From the NCBI GenBank assembly GCA_023415835.1, contig JAEZJK010000083.1:1-64000 (forward strand): a stretch of DNA of 64,000 nt. Direction: 5' to 3'. Numbering within the stretch: position 1 is the stretch's first letter; each line of letters opens with the position of its first letter. Below the pieces are notes generated by a model. It did not search any database. It was given only the letters and a program-made list of their open reading frames with translations, and was not told the origin of the DNA. This stretch comes from Bacillota bacterium (GTDB lineage: Bacteria > Bacillota > UBA4882 > UBA8346). Of this stretch, positions 34,697 through 42,931 are shown in pieces. The translations under genes and the position numbers were made by a program.

Positions 34697-35617
34697 TTAT
34701 CTCAAATATCCGTCCAATAAAGTCCGTACGGCTTCCTCCTCATTTAAACCGAAGGTCATTAGTTTCGTTATCTGTTCACCGGATAATTTCCCAATAGCAG
34801 CTTCATGAGTTAACTCTGCTTCAGCGTTTTTAGCCCATATTTCCGGTTGCGATCGGATGTCAGCCTGTCCCATGATAATCGAATCACATGATAAATGCCC
34901 TTTACATTTGTTATAACCAATTAAGCTCGCTTTAAATACCTGAACCGATTGATCTTGCCCCACCGAACGGGTCAATACTTCGGCGCTACTTCCCTCTCCT
35001 TGAAGATGAACAACAATTTCAGAATTCGCATGCTGTTTCTCGTGGGTTAGCAGCCGTTCGTTCATTATTAACCGGCTTTGGAAGTCTTGATAAACCTCGG
35101 TCCGGCGATCGGTATTATCAATCCCCCTAATTTGTACCATTTCCAGTTCGGCAATTGCCCCTTCTTCCAAATGGATGATGGTCACCGGGTTTAAGACCCG
35201 TTCAGCCGTGCCTCCTCCTGCCCCATAGTGTTTCTCCACATACCGCATCTTGGCGCCTTTTCGGATATAAAACTCATGAATACCATCATGGCGGCTTTTA
35301 CCGGAAGAAGTATGGATTCCGCATCCCGCCACGATTAACACATCAGATCCTATTCCAACTTCGAAGGTATTATAAACCACATCGTGTAAATCAGGGATGG
35401 TTAATATTACTGGTATATGTACTGATTGGCCGATGATGCCCGGATCGATCCGCACATCGATTCCCGGCTTGTCTTCCTTTGGAGTGATTGTAATCCCAGC
35501 TTTGGACTCTCTCCCTAAAGCCGCTCCATTTTTACGGATATTATATGCTCCCTGTGGGACGCCATGCAAGTCAGCGATTTCTTTGAGAAGTTCTTTATCG
35601 AGAACATTGAGTTGCAT
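34697..35617 (-). CDS. SufB/SufD-like Fe-S cluster assembly scaffold (minimal SMS/SufBC type)
   Basis: The 306-residue SufB/D core begins 'MQLNVLDKELLKEIADLHGV' and contains the beta-helix signature 'VGIGSDVLIVAGCGIHTSSG', 'LNPVTIIHLEEGAIAELEMV' and the C-terminal 'LMTFGLNEEEAVRTLLDGYL'. It is much shorter than SufB of the full SUF operon and no SufS, SufU or SufE is nearby, so this fits the minimal two-component machinery (SmsB with SmsC). The ribosome site GGAGG lies 9 nt before the ATG. It overlaps the SufC gene by 23 nt. Confidence 0.8.
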   Translation of the reverse strand: MQLNVLDKELLKEIADLHGVPQGAYNIRKNGAALGRESKAGITITPKEDKPGIDVRIDPGIIGQSVHIPVILTIPDLHDVVYNTFEVGIGSDVLIVAGCGIHTSSGKSRHDGIHEFYIRKGAKMRYVEKHYGAGGGTAERVLNPVTIIHLEEGAIAELEMVQIRGIDNTDRRTEVYQDFQSRLIMNERLLTHEKQHANSEIVVHLQGEGSSAEVLTRSVGQDQSVQVFKASLIGYNKCKGHLSCDSIIMGQADIRSQPEIWAKNAEAELTHEAAIGKLSGEQITKLMTFGLNEEEAVRTLLDGYLR

Positions 35618-36353
35618 AGTTATCTTCCTCCCCCAAACAAATTTTACGCCAGCGGCAATGGATACCTTCTTCGATCAGCGGCCGGATCTCCTCCATCTTT
35701 CCACGTTCCTGAATTGCGCCACTTGCCACCACAATGATCTCCTCCGCTGCCTCTAAAAACCTTTCACTATGAGAAATGATAATTGTCGTCCGGTTCTCGG
35801 CTTGGCGGTGGGAATAGATTACCAGGTTTAATAACTGCTCAAATCCCCAGAGATCAACTCCAGCCTCAGGTTCATCCAAAATCGCCACCTTAGTCTGGCT
35901 CAAAAGTACCGAGGCTACCTCCAACCGTTTCATTTCTCCGCCGGAAAGCGAATTGTCAGCCATTCTCTCTAAGTAATCCTCAGGGCAAAGCCCAATCTTG
36001 GCCATAGTTGACCGTAGTTCATTAGAATTCACAGCCTGGTTAGCTAGTTTCAACAGTCTTTCAATTTGGATCCCTTTGAACCGGGGCGGGTTTTGAAAAG
36101 CATATCTAATTCCCAACCGGCCGCGTTCAGAAATGCTCAAATCAGTAATCTCTTCACCATCGAAGAAGATCCTTCCTCCAGAAGGGTTGTAGATACCCAT
36201 AATCAACTTTGCGATGGAAGTCTTACCCCCGCCATTCGGACCAGTAATAACATATAACTTTCCCGATTCAAATTTTAGGGAAATTTCATTTAAAATAGTG
36301 GACTCTTCCTGGCCTTGACCCAGTTTCAAGTTGATGTTTTCTAAAGTTAACAT
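35595..36353 (-). CDS. sufC: SufC-like ABC ATPase (minimal SMS/SufBC type)
   Basis: A 252-residue ABC ATPase of the SufC class has Walker A 'VITGPNGGGKTSIAKLIMGI', Q-loop 'GIRYAFQNPPRFKGIQIERL', signature 'NSLSGGEMKRLEVASVLL', Walker B 'KVAILDEPEAGVDLWGFEQL' and the H-loop in 'TIIISHSERFL'. Its length and the D-E-P-E-A-G-V-D motif match SufC. The ATG at 36353 is preferred over a GTG three codons upstream because the message has AAGGGGTGG as a ribosome site. It starts upstream of the SufB-like gene and both presumably form one operon. Confidence 0.88.
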   Translation of the reverse strand: MLTLENINLKLGQGQEESTILNEISLKFESGKLYVITGPNGGGKTSIAKLIMGIYNPSGGRIFFDGEEITDLSISERGRLGIRYAFQNPPRFKGIQIERLLKLANQAVNSNELRSTMAKIGLCPEDYLERMADNSLSGGEMKRLEVASVLLSQTKVAILDEPEAGVDLWGFEQLLNLVIYSHRQAENRTTIIISHSERFLEAAEEIIVVASGAIQERGKMEEIRPLIEEGIHCRWRKICLGEEDNYATQCSR

Positions 36354-36473
36354 TGCAACCACCCCTTATTTCCTGAATTTATTCGCGGTGTTTCAATATT
36401 TTCCTTTTGGATGGAAACTTTGAATTTTTAATCTAATACTAATATTATACCTATACCAAGGTATGAAGTATAT

Positions 36474-36499
36474 AAAAAAACCAGCCTCAAAAGCTGGTT
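36474..36499 (-). terminator. Terminator of the tRNA-Ser cluster
   Basis: Stem AACCAGC/GCTGGTT with a 7-nt loop; on the minus strand it runs into seven T (36474-36480). It lies 17 nt after the first tRNA-Ser gene. Confidence 0.75.
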
Positions 36500-36515
36500 T
36501 AGTTTTTTAAAAATA

Positions 36516-36603
36516 TGGCGGAGAGATAGGGATTCGAACCCTAGAGGCTGTTACACCTACACGCGCTCCAGGCGTGCGCCTTCGACCACTCGGCCATCTC
36601 TCC
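36516..36603 (-). tRNA. tRNA-Ser (anticodon GGA)
   Basis: A class II cloverleaf with acceptor GGAGAGA/TCTCTCC, anticodon stem CACGC/GCGTG with loop CTGGAGC (anticodon GGA), a long variable arm, T loop GGTTCGAATCC and encoded CCA. Class II length is 88 nt. Confidence 0.95.
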
Positions 36604-36680
36604 AGGTTATTTAAATAATACTGCTTAAATATTATAACAGAATATCTGCTACTAATAAAGTATTTTTTATTAACATTATA

Positions 36681-36770
36681 TGGCGGAGAGAGCGAGATTC
36701 GAACTCGCGAGGGACGTAAATCCCTACCCGCTTTCGAGGCGGGCGCCTTCAACCGCTCAGCCATCTCTCC
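36681..36770 (-). tRNA. tRNA-Ser (anticodon CGA)
   Basis: A second serine tRNA of 90 nt, with the same acceptor stem as its neighbour, anticodon stem CCCGC/GCGGG and loop CTCGAAA (anticodon CGA), long variable arm and encoded CCA. The two serine tRNAs read UCC and UCG codons. Confidence 0.95.
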
Positions 36771-36788
36771 GGGTTGTTTTTTACTTAC

Positions 36789-37271
36789 TTAACGGCGTTT
36801 TTTAAAAAACTCCTTCAGTAATTCACCGCATTCCTTTTCCAATACCCCGCCCGTAACTTCCAAGCGATGATTGAGCCGAACATCTTGAACAATATTCATT
36901 AGGCTTCCGGCAGCGCCGGCTTTAGGATCCGAGGCGCCGTACACCAACCGATCAGTTCTCGCCATTACCATTGCACCAGCACACATTGGGCAAGGTTCCA
37001 ATGTAGTGTATAATGTTGTCCCCAATAGGCGCCAATGCTGTTTAACCTTAGCTGCTTCACGTAAAACTAAGATTTCCGCATGAGCAGTCGGATCTCCGGT
37101 TATTTCCCGTAAGTTATGAGCCTTGGCGACAATCTGGTTATTAAAAACAATTACTGCTCCGATAGGGACTTCTCCCTTCCGGGCAGCTTTACCGGCTTCC
37201 AAAATCGCCTCCCGCATGAAACCTTGATCCGCTTCGATTTGACGGTTCGGAAGCAGTATATCATTCATCAT
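36789..37271 (-). CDS. tadA: TadA, tRNA adenosine-34 deaminase
   Basis: The deaminase domain contains the zinc-binding H-A-E in 'DPTAHAEILVLREAAK' and P-C-x-x-C in 'TLEPCPMCAGAMVMAR', with 'GKAARKGEVPIGAVIVFNNQ' as the N-terminal TadA strand. It converts A34 to inosine in tRNA-Arg(ACG). The exact start is uncertain: no good ribosome site precedes the ATG at 37271; a GTG at 37295 and an ATG at 37217 are alternatives. The 160-residue length is typical. Confidence 0.93.
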   Translation of the reverse strand: MMNDILLPNRQIEADQGFMREAILEAGKAARKGEVPIGAVIVFNNQIVAKAHNLREITGDPTAHAEILVLREAAKVKQHWRLLGTTLYTTLEPCPMCAGAMVMARTDRLVYGASDPKAGAAGSLMNIVQDVRLNHRLEVTGGVLEKECGELLKEFFKKRR

Positions 37272-37295
37272 TCGACACCAATAATATCTTACCAC

Positions 37296-37647
37296 AAACT
37301 ATCAATCCGTTTCAAGGTAATATTTTAGTATATTTAGTCCTTTTTGCTAATCCATCTCTTTTTTTTAAAAATATTTAAAATAGGAACTAGCCCTGCTTCT
37401 AAAGTTAAAAAACGCCCTTAACGTATTAAAAGCCCTGAAAAGTTGGTTTTTTCTTAGTTGTCATGTTTTTAAGGTGATGGTATAATTTAACTATAAATTT
37501 ATACCTATCTTAAAACATAACTCCACAACCCATTTCAAACTTGAACATGTTTTAAGTTCTCCCTCATCTTCGAATTAATTATTTTTAAAACAAATATCTC
37601 TATTTACTTCTCCATACCGATCGAAACCGAGAGCCGGGGTGACTAAA
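37296..37647. other. Divergent intergenic region between tadA and the GGDEF gene
   Basis: About 350 AT-rich bases hold no gene. Both adjacent genes start here, so it must contain their promoters. No operator or RNA element was recognised. Confidence 0.5.
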
Positions 37648-38655
37648 ATGTTGCTTTATCTTCATAAAGGGAAATTAATCGGGCAAAGGGCAATCTTCCG
37701 GCAGGTTAGATCAGGGCTAATTTTATTAGTGATTATTGGTTCTTACTGGTTAATCAAACCCAGTTATCTACTTATTTATTATGTTCTAACCTCTCTAGCC
37801 ATAATAATATTATTATACGGCCATCATCAACCTAAAAAAGTTTGGGCCGATCTTCAGGTTAAACCTGCGGATATCGCCAGTATGATTGTTACCAACCTTT
37901 TTTTAGCAGGGATTGTCCTTATTACAGGCGCAGCTCAAAGTCCCTTAATTAGCATCATTTTAGTCCCAATCATCTTATTCACAGCTGAATTTGGAACCAT
38001 TACCGGGATCTGGAATTATATCGGATTATGCATATTCTTAATTTTTATCTCCGTCTTTAGCACAACAGTACTTAACTTAAAAGCTTTAGTAGTTCCCTTC
38101 ACGCTATTAATGACAGGCGGCGCTTGTTTATTAACTATCGGGGCTTTACATTATTTCCAATCCCGTTTTACCAGAAAAGCGGAATACTTATTAACCCGTG
38201 ATGAATTAACCGGCTTATATAACCGCCGTTTTTTGAAATTTACAGTCTCGAATGAAATCAAAACCAAAAAACACTTTGGATTCATCCTGATCGATATCAA
38301 TTTTTTTAAATATTACAATGATTTTTGGGGACATTCAGCTGGTGACAACCTCTTAATTAGTATCGGAAAAATACTAAGAAAAAGTGTCCGGCCCCAAGAT
38401 ATCGTAGTTCGGCACTCGGGTGACGAATTTATCATCATGTTGCCTGAATCAGACCAAACAACTGTCGCGAAAACAATTGACCATATAGTCCAGTCCATCG
38501 AGTCCTGCAATTTCCTAGGCGAAGAGTGTTTTCCCAATCAAAAACTTTCAATTTCATACGGTTTCACTCTTTTTCCCGGTGACGCCCATAATTATCAAGA
38601 TTTATTTTCAGCTGCCGATCAGGCTCTTTACAGCTATAAAAAAGGGCGGCAATAA
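37648..38655 (+). CDS. Membrane-bound diguanylate cyclase (GGDEF domain)
   Basis: A 335-residue protein has five or six membrane-spanning segments in the first 170 residues and a C-terminal GGDEF domain. Landmarks: 'LTRDELTGLYNRRFLKF' at the domain entry, the substrate loop 'FILIDINFFKYYNDFWGHSA' and the active site 'VVRHSGDEFIIMLPE'. The signature is S-G-D-E-F instead of G-G-D/E-E-F; this variation is compatible with activity in other cyclases. No RxxD inhibitory motif is evident. The start at 37648 (ATG) follows GGGGTGACTAAA. It makes c-di-GMP from GTP and ends facing gyrB, 71 nt away. Confidence 0.88.
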   Translation: MLLYLHKGKLIGQRAIFRQVRSGLILLVIIGSYWLIKPSYLLIYYVLTSLAIIILLYGHHQPKKVWADLQVKPADIASMIVTNLFLAGIVLITGAAQSPLISIILVPIILFTAEFGTITGIWNYIGLCIFLIFISVFSTTVLNLKALVVPFTLLMTGGACLLTIGALHYFQSRFTRKAEYLLTRDELTGLYNRRFLKFTVSNEIKTKKHFGFILIDINFFKYYNDFWGHSAGDNLLISIGKILRKSVRPQDIVVRHSGDEFIIMLPESDQTTVAKTIDHIVQSIESCNFLGEECFPNQKLSISYGFTLFPGDAHNYQDLFSAADQALYSYKKGRQ

Positions 38656-38725
38656 ATCCGTTGCTGTAATCAGCTGTGAAAAAAAGGCCCTTTTCAGGAC
38701 CCCTTTTTATTTCAAAACCATCCTT

Positions 38726-40654
38726 TTAGATGTCCAAGTTACGTACTTCAGAAGCGTGGGTTTGAATAAACTCCTTACGGGGCTCGACTTTGTCCCCCAT
38801 TAACATTGAAAAGGTCTGGTCGGCTTCGATGGCATCTTCTAAAGTTACTTTAAGGATAATCCGGGTCTCGGGATTCATAGTAGTCTCCCAGAGCTGATCT
38901 GCATTCATTTCACCCAAACCTTTATACCTTTGAACTGTAATGTTTTGTCGCCCGATCTTTTTTAACAAATCTTCCAATTCCTTATCTGAATAGGCATAAT
39001 GTTCGTTTTTATGTTGTTTAATGTAGTAAAGCGGCGGCTGAGCAATATAGATATTGCCGTTTTCTACTAATGGTTTCATAAATCGGTAGAAGAAAGTTAA
39101 CAATAAAGTCCTAATGTGTGCACCATCAACGTCAGCATCAGTCATGGTAACTATCTTATGGTACCGCAATTTCGGCAATTCAAAATCATCACCGAACCCA
39201 GTCCCCAAAGCGGTAATCATCGCCTTAATCTCTTCATTGCTTAAAATCCTATCCAGGTTCGCCTTTTCAACATTTAAAATTTTACCGCGCAAGGGTAAGA
39301 TAGCTTGAAACCTCCGGTCGCGGCCTTGTTTAGCTGAACCTCCGGCTGAATCTCCTTCCACTAGGAATAATTCGGACAATTCCGGTTCCTTAAAAGAACA
39401 ATCCGCCAGTTTTCCCGGAAGTGAACTTATTTCCAACGCATTTTTACGCCGAGTTAATTCTTTTGCTTTCCGTGCCGCTTCCCTAGCCCTGGCCGCCAGT
39501 AAACATTTTTCAATTATTTTTTTAACAACCGCTGGGTTCTCTTCAAAGAACTCAGCTAATCCATCATTAACCGCTGACTCAACCAAACCTTTCATTTCAC
39601 TGTTACCTAATTTGGTTTTAGTCTGGCCTTCAAATTGCGGATATCTTAACTTAACGCTAATTACACCAGTCAACCCCTCCCGGATATCATCCCCGGTAAG
39701 GCTGGTCTCCGAATCTTTAATTAAATTATTTTTACGGGCATAATCATTAATCGTTCGGGTTAACGCAGCGCGAAAACCGGAGAGATGGGTGCCTCCCTCA
39801 TGGGTATTGATATTATTTGCAAAAGTAAAAATATTCTCCACATAACTGTCGTTATATTGAATTGCCGCTTCGATCTGGTTCTCCTCTAAAAATTTCTGGA
39901 TATATATTACTTCTCGATGGATCGGATCTTTGGTTTTGTTTAAATGTTCAACGAAAGAAACTATCCCGCCTTGGTATTGGTAGATAACTTCCTTATTATT
40001 CCTTTCATCTTTAAGTATGATTTTAATGCCCTTATTTAAGAAAGCCAACTCCCGTAAACGGTGAGTTAGATAATCGAAGCTGAATTCACATACTTCAAAA
40101 ATCTCCGGGTCAGGGTAAAACTTGACCACTGTTCCCGTTTCTTCAGTAGTACCCACCACTTTTACCGCTTCTTCTGGTTTTCCCTTATGGTATTGTTGAT
40201 AGTGAACTTTGCCATCCCGTTTAACCCATACTTCAAGCTTTTCCGAGAGGGCGTTAACGACCGATACACCGACCCCATGCAACCCTCCCGAAACTTTATA
40301 CCCTTCCCCGCCAAATTTACCCCCAGCGTGCAAAATAGTCAAAACAACTTCCAAAGCTGACCTTTTTTCTTTAGGATGGATATCTACCGGTATTCCCCGA
40401 CCGTTGTCATCAACCGTAACCGATCCATCTTCATTAAGTATAACAATGATTCGGTCACAAACTCCAGCCAAAGCTTCGTCAATACTATTATCAACTACTT
40501 CATACACAAGATGGTGTAAACCCCGGGTACATGTGCTACCAATATACATACTAGGCCGACGGCGGACTGCTTCCAAACCTTCCAATACTTGAATCTGATC
40601 AGCCGTATACTCTGATGCGCCATTTTTAGCTATATTATTCTTCTCATCCGGCAT
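38726..40654 (-). CDS. gyrB: GyrB, DNA gyrase subunit B
   Basis: The 642-residue protein has the GHKL ATPase signature 'YEVVDNSIDEALAG', 'DDNGRGIPVDIHPKEK' and 'GGLHGVGVSVVNALS', the TOPRIM elements 'ELFLVEGDSAGGSAKQGRDR' and 'MTDADVDGAHIRTLLLTF', and the C-terminal 'RYKGLGEMNADQLWETTMNP' of GyrB. Length and position next to recF and remB fix it as GyrB. No gyrA follows; the diguanylate cyclase lies on the opposite strand, so gyrA must be elsewhere. Confidence 0.98.
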   Translation of the reverse strand: MPDEKNNIAKNGASEYTADQIQVLEGLEAVRRRPSMYIGSTCTRGLHHLVYEVVDNSIDEALAGVCDRIIVILNEDGSVTVDDNGRGIPVDIHPKEKRSALEVVLTILHAGGKFGGEGYKVSGGLHGVGVSVVNALSEKLEVWVKRDGKVHYQQYHKGKPEEAVKVVGTTEETGTVVKFYPDPEIFEVCEFSFDYLTHRLRELAFLNKGIKIILKDERNNKEVIYQYQGGIVSFVEHLNKTKDPIHREVIYIQKFLEENQIEAAIQYNDSYVENIFTFANNINTHEGGTHLSGFRAALTRTINDYARKNNLIKDSETSLTGDDIREGLTGVISVKLRYPQFEGQTKTKLGNSEMKGLVESAVNDGLAEFFEENPAVVKKIIEKCLLAARAREAARKAKELTRRKNALEISSLPGKLADCSFKEPELSELFLVEGDSAGGSAKQGRDRRFQAILPLRGKILNVEKANLDRILSNEEIKAMITALGTGFGDDFELPKLRYHKIVTMTDADVDGAHIRTLLLTFFYRFMKPLVENGNIYIAQPPLYYIKQHKNEHYAYSDKELEDLLKKIGRQNITVQRYKGLGEMNADQLWETTMNPETRIILKVTLEDAIEADQTFSMLMGDKVEPRKEFIQTHASEVRNLDI

Positions 40655-40683
40655 TATCGTTGAAACTCCTTCCGGGCTGATTA

Positions 40684-40938
40684 TTATTCATTTAAACTAT
40701 CAACAAAATTAGCCCTTTTTTTCAAAGTTAACGTAGAAATAGGAGATAAATAAATATTTTTATCCGTAATTACAATTGATTTATACCCCTCTTGGTTACT
40801 ATTGTCAATAAACCCTTCTTCTTGAGCAGTTTTTAAAAAATCTTTAGAGCTATTGGCCCCTAAAACACTATCCGCATTGAGGATAGCAATTATTCTTTTC
40901 GAGTTGACCAACGTATCCCCGCCCAAGTGAACAAACAT
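40684..40938 (-). CDS. remB: RemB (YaaB), extracellular-matrix regulator homologue
   Basis: An 84-residue protein starting 'MFVHLGGDTLVNSKRIIAIL', characteristic of RemB/DUF370, with 'YKSIVITDKNIYLSPISTLT' later. In Bacillus subtilis remB (yaaB) sits between recF and gyrB, as here. It regulates matrix genes there; its exact role in this organism is inferred. Confidence 0.93.
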   Translation of the reverse strand: MFVHLGGDTLVNSKRIIAILNADSVLGANSSKDFLKTAQEEGFIDNSNQEGYKSIVITDKNIYLSPISTLTLKKRANFVDSLNE

Positions 40939-40990
40939 CTCTTTTTCCTCCTAGGATCTCCCCAATTTAAACTATAGCCTTGACTTAAAA

Positions 40991-41533
40991 TTATATCTTT
41001 ATTTGACAACAAGGGCAATACAAATATTCCTCAGAAATTACAGTTTGACAATTGGGACAATGATGGCCGCCCTCAGCTAAAACTTTTTTTTGATTTTGAT
41101 AAAAAGCTTGAATTAATTTGGAAAAATTACCCCCTAAATCTGGGTCGCAAACTGTTTTAGAACACTCATTAATCAGTTCCCTTTCCGCTTCAGTAAGAAG
41201 GTAATCATTTTTCTTCGTAATTTTTTGTTTTTTTTCAAGGGAAACTGGACCGATTTTAACCTTTATTCCCTTGATTATATTTTTGCCCAACAATTTTTGA
41301 AACCGTTTAATAATATCCGTAGAAAATAAGGAAATTTGATGCGCTAAAGCCGGGTTCTCGGTTTGAAGATATAAAAAACCATTGCGGTAACGAATAGCCT
41401 CAACCTTACCGGCTATTTCCTCTCCAGCTACCCTGGGCCAATAATAAACGGATAACTCCCCTTTTAATCTAAGCCACCCTCCGTTTTGGCGGAACAATTT
41501 TTCAATTATATTGGTAAAGCTATCGCTAGGCAT
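40991..41533 (-). CDS. DUF721 family protein with C-terminal zinc ribbon
   Basis: The first 100 residues follow the DUF721 (DciA-like) domain: 'YYWPRVAGEEIAGKVEAIRY', 'RNGFLYLQTENPALAHQISL' and 'KLLGKNIIKGIKVKIG'. The C-terminus carries a zinc ribbon with two C-x-x-C pairs ('CPNCQTVISEEYLYCPCC'). DciA-type proteins help load the replicative helicase in many bacteria without DnaC or DnaI; here the closeness to recF and the origin supports that idea. ATG 41533 overlaps the recF stop by 8 nt and has GGGGGAAG upstream. Confidence 0.85.
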   Translation of the reverse strand: MPSDSFTNIIEKLFRQNGGWLRLKGELSVYYWPRVAGEEIAGKVEAIRYRNGFLYLQTENPALAHQISLFSTDIIKRFQKLLGKNIIKGIKVKIGPVSLEKKQKITKKNDYLLTEAERELINECSKTVCDPDLGGNFSKLIQAFYQNQKKVLAEGGHHCPNCQTVISEEYLYCPCCQIKI

Positions 41534-42626
41534 ATTGAACTTCCCCCTGCTCAACCATAAAAAAGATAGCCTGTTGATCATTAATAGGAAAATCTTTTTT
41601 ACTGGTTGAAGTTAAAAAAGTCTGAGATGAATTAATTAATAACTTCAACAAATGTTGTTTACGCTGATCATCAAATTCAGACATTACATCATCCAACAAA
41701 ATTAAGGGATACATACCACGGGTTTCTTTGATCTTCTCAACTAATCCCAACTTTAACGCTAAAGCAGCAGTGCGTTGCTGCCCTTGTGAGCCAAAGTTTC
41801 TAAGTTCAATTTGTTGATTAATGATTAACTTTAAATCATCCCGATGCGGTCCAACCATAGTTAACCCTCTTTGCAATTCTTGCCCTTTTAGGTTTATAAG
41901 TTCTTCTTGAAACTTATTTTTAATTTCTGCTTCATCGTCAGAAAGGACTTGATTATTAAAACTGACATATTTCAAGTCTAAATTTTCTTTTTCACCGCTG
42001 ATGGCTCGTTGTGCCGCGGCAATATACGGTTTAACCGCAAAAATCAATGAATTTCGATATTTAATTACTTTTGTCCCTTTTTCAATCAGTTGTTCATTCC
42101 ATGTTTCCAATTCTTCAGGATCGATAAATCCTTGTTTTAAAAGACGATTACGCTGTTGTAAAACTTTATAAAAATTATAATAAATAAAACGGTACTTAGG
42201 ATCAATTTGCGCCAAGTATAAATCAATAAAATCCCGGCGTTGCTGCGGTGCCCCTTTAATTAACTGCAAATCGTCCGGTGAAAAAATCACTACCGGTATT
42301 TGCCCGAAAAATGAATTATTTTTTACTACTTGACCGTCGACTTTAATTCTCTTTTCTTTGACCCCAATACCAATCTCAATTTGGGTATAATCATCATTTT
42401 CCCGGAATTGGCCTCTACAAAAACAATATTCAGCCCCCCAACGAATCAAATCCGTCTCTTTTTTAGTACGGATCGGTTTTCCAAGGCAAAGTAATGCAAT
42501 GGCCTCTAATAAATTAGTTTTACCTTGAGCATTTTGTCCGTAAATAATATTTACCTGCTCCGATAATTTAAGGTTAAGCACATGATAATTCCTGAAATTT
42601 TTAAGTTCCAAACAATTAAGATACAT
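41526..42626 (-). CDS. recF: RecF, DNA repair ATPase
   Basis: A 366-residue SMC/ABC-type ATPase starts 'MYLNCLELKNFRNYHVLNLK', with Walker A 'IYGQNAQGKTNLLEAIALLC', signature 'FGSQGQQRTAALALKLGLVE' and Walker B 'YPLILLDDVMSEFDDQRKQH'. The whole matches RecF, which loads RecA at gaps. It follows dnaN, separated by a decayed S4-domain gene. Confidence 0.97.
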   Translation of the reverse strand: MYLNCLELKNFRNYHVLNLKLSEQVNIIYGQNAQGKTNLLEAIALLCLGKPIRTKKETDLIRWGAEYCFCRGQFRENDDYTQIEIGIGVKEKRIKVDGQVVKNNSFFGQIPVVIFSPDDLQLIKGAPQQRRDFIDLYLAQIDPKYRFIYYNFYKVLQQRNRLLKQGFIDPEELETWNEQLIEKGTKVIKYRNSLIFAVKPYIAAAQRAISGEKENLDLKYVSFNNQVLSDDEAEIKNKFQEELINLKGQELQRGLTMVGPHRDDLKLIINQQIELRNFGSQGQQRTAALALKLGLVEKIKETRGMYPLILLDDVMSEFDDQRKQHLLKLLINSSQTFLTSTSKKDFPINDQQAIFFMVEQGEVQYA

Positions 42627-42674
42627 CAGTTTCCTTAATTTGTTTTTATTCTTTAGGGAACATTTTCGTCCCTA

Positions 42675-42788
42675 TCATTTTTTTATTTCTTCATTTATTA
42701 TAGCCTTTCCTGCTTTGATAACAAATTTGGCTTCCCTTACTATACCAACCATATTAAAATTTAATAGTTGTTCTTCTAACCTAATCAT
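42675..42788 (-). pseudogene. Decayed S4-domain RNA-binding gene (yaaA/rlbA-like)
   Basis: A 37-codon frame starting at ATG 42788 reads 'MIRLEEQLLNFNMVGIVREA' then 'KFVIKAGKAIINEEIKK'. It fits the first part of the S4 domain (I-x-L-x-x-x-L-K, then A-K-x-x-I-x-x-G-x-x-x-V-N). Where related proteins have conserved Arg-Arg before G-R-K, this has two adjacent stop codons TGA-TAG followed in the same frame by Gly-Arg-Lys. The location between dnaN and recF is exactly where yaaA/rlbA lies in Bacillus. It has no good ribosome site and is probably a relic; the stop codons argue against a working gene. Confidence 0.6.
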
Positions 42789-42931
42789 TCATCTTTTTAA
42801 AATTTTTATCCACCTTATCCACTGTTTTTCCACAAAATCAAATTTTTAACCATGTTATTCTGCCTTAAATCTTCATTCATAATCCGATCATAATCTTAGT
42901 TCAATAAATGATAAAACCAGGTTTCCCTGGT

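Noticed and set aside
36507..36764. Leftward 85-residue frame
   Set aside because: It runs through both tRNA-Ser genes and is an artefact of their sequence.
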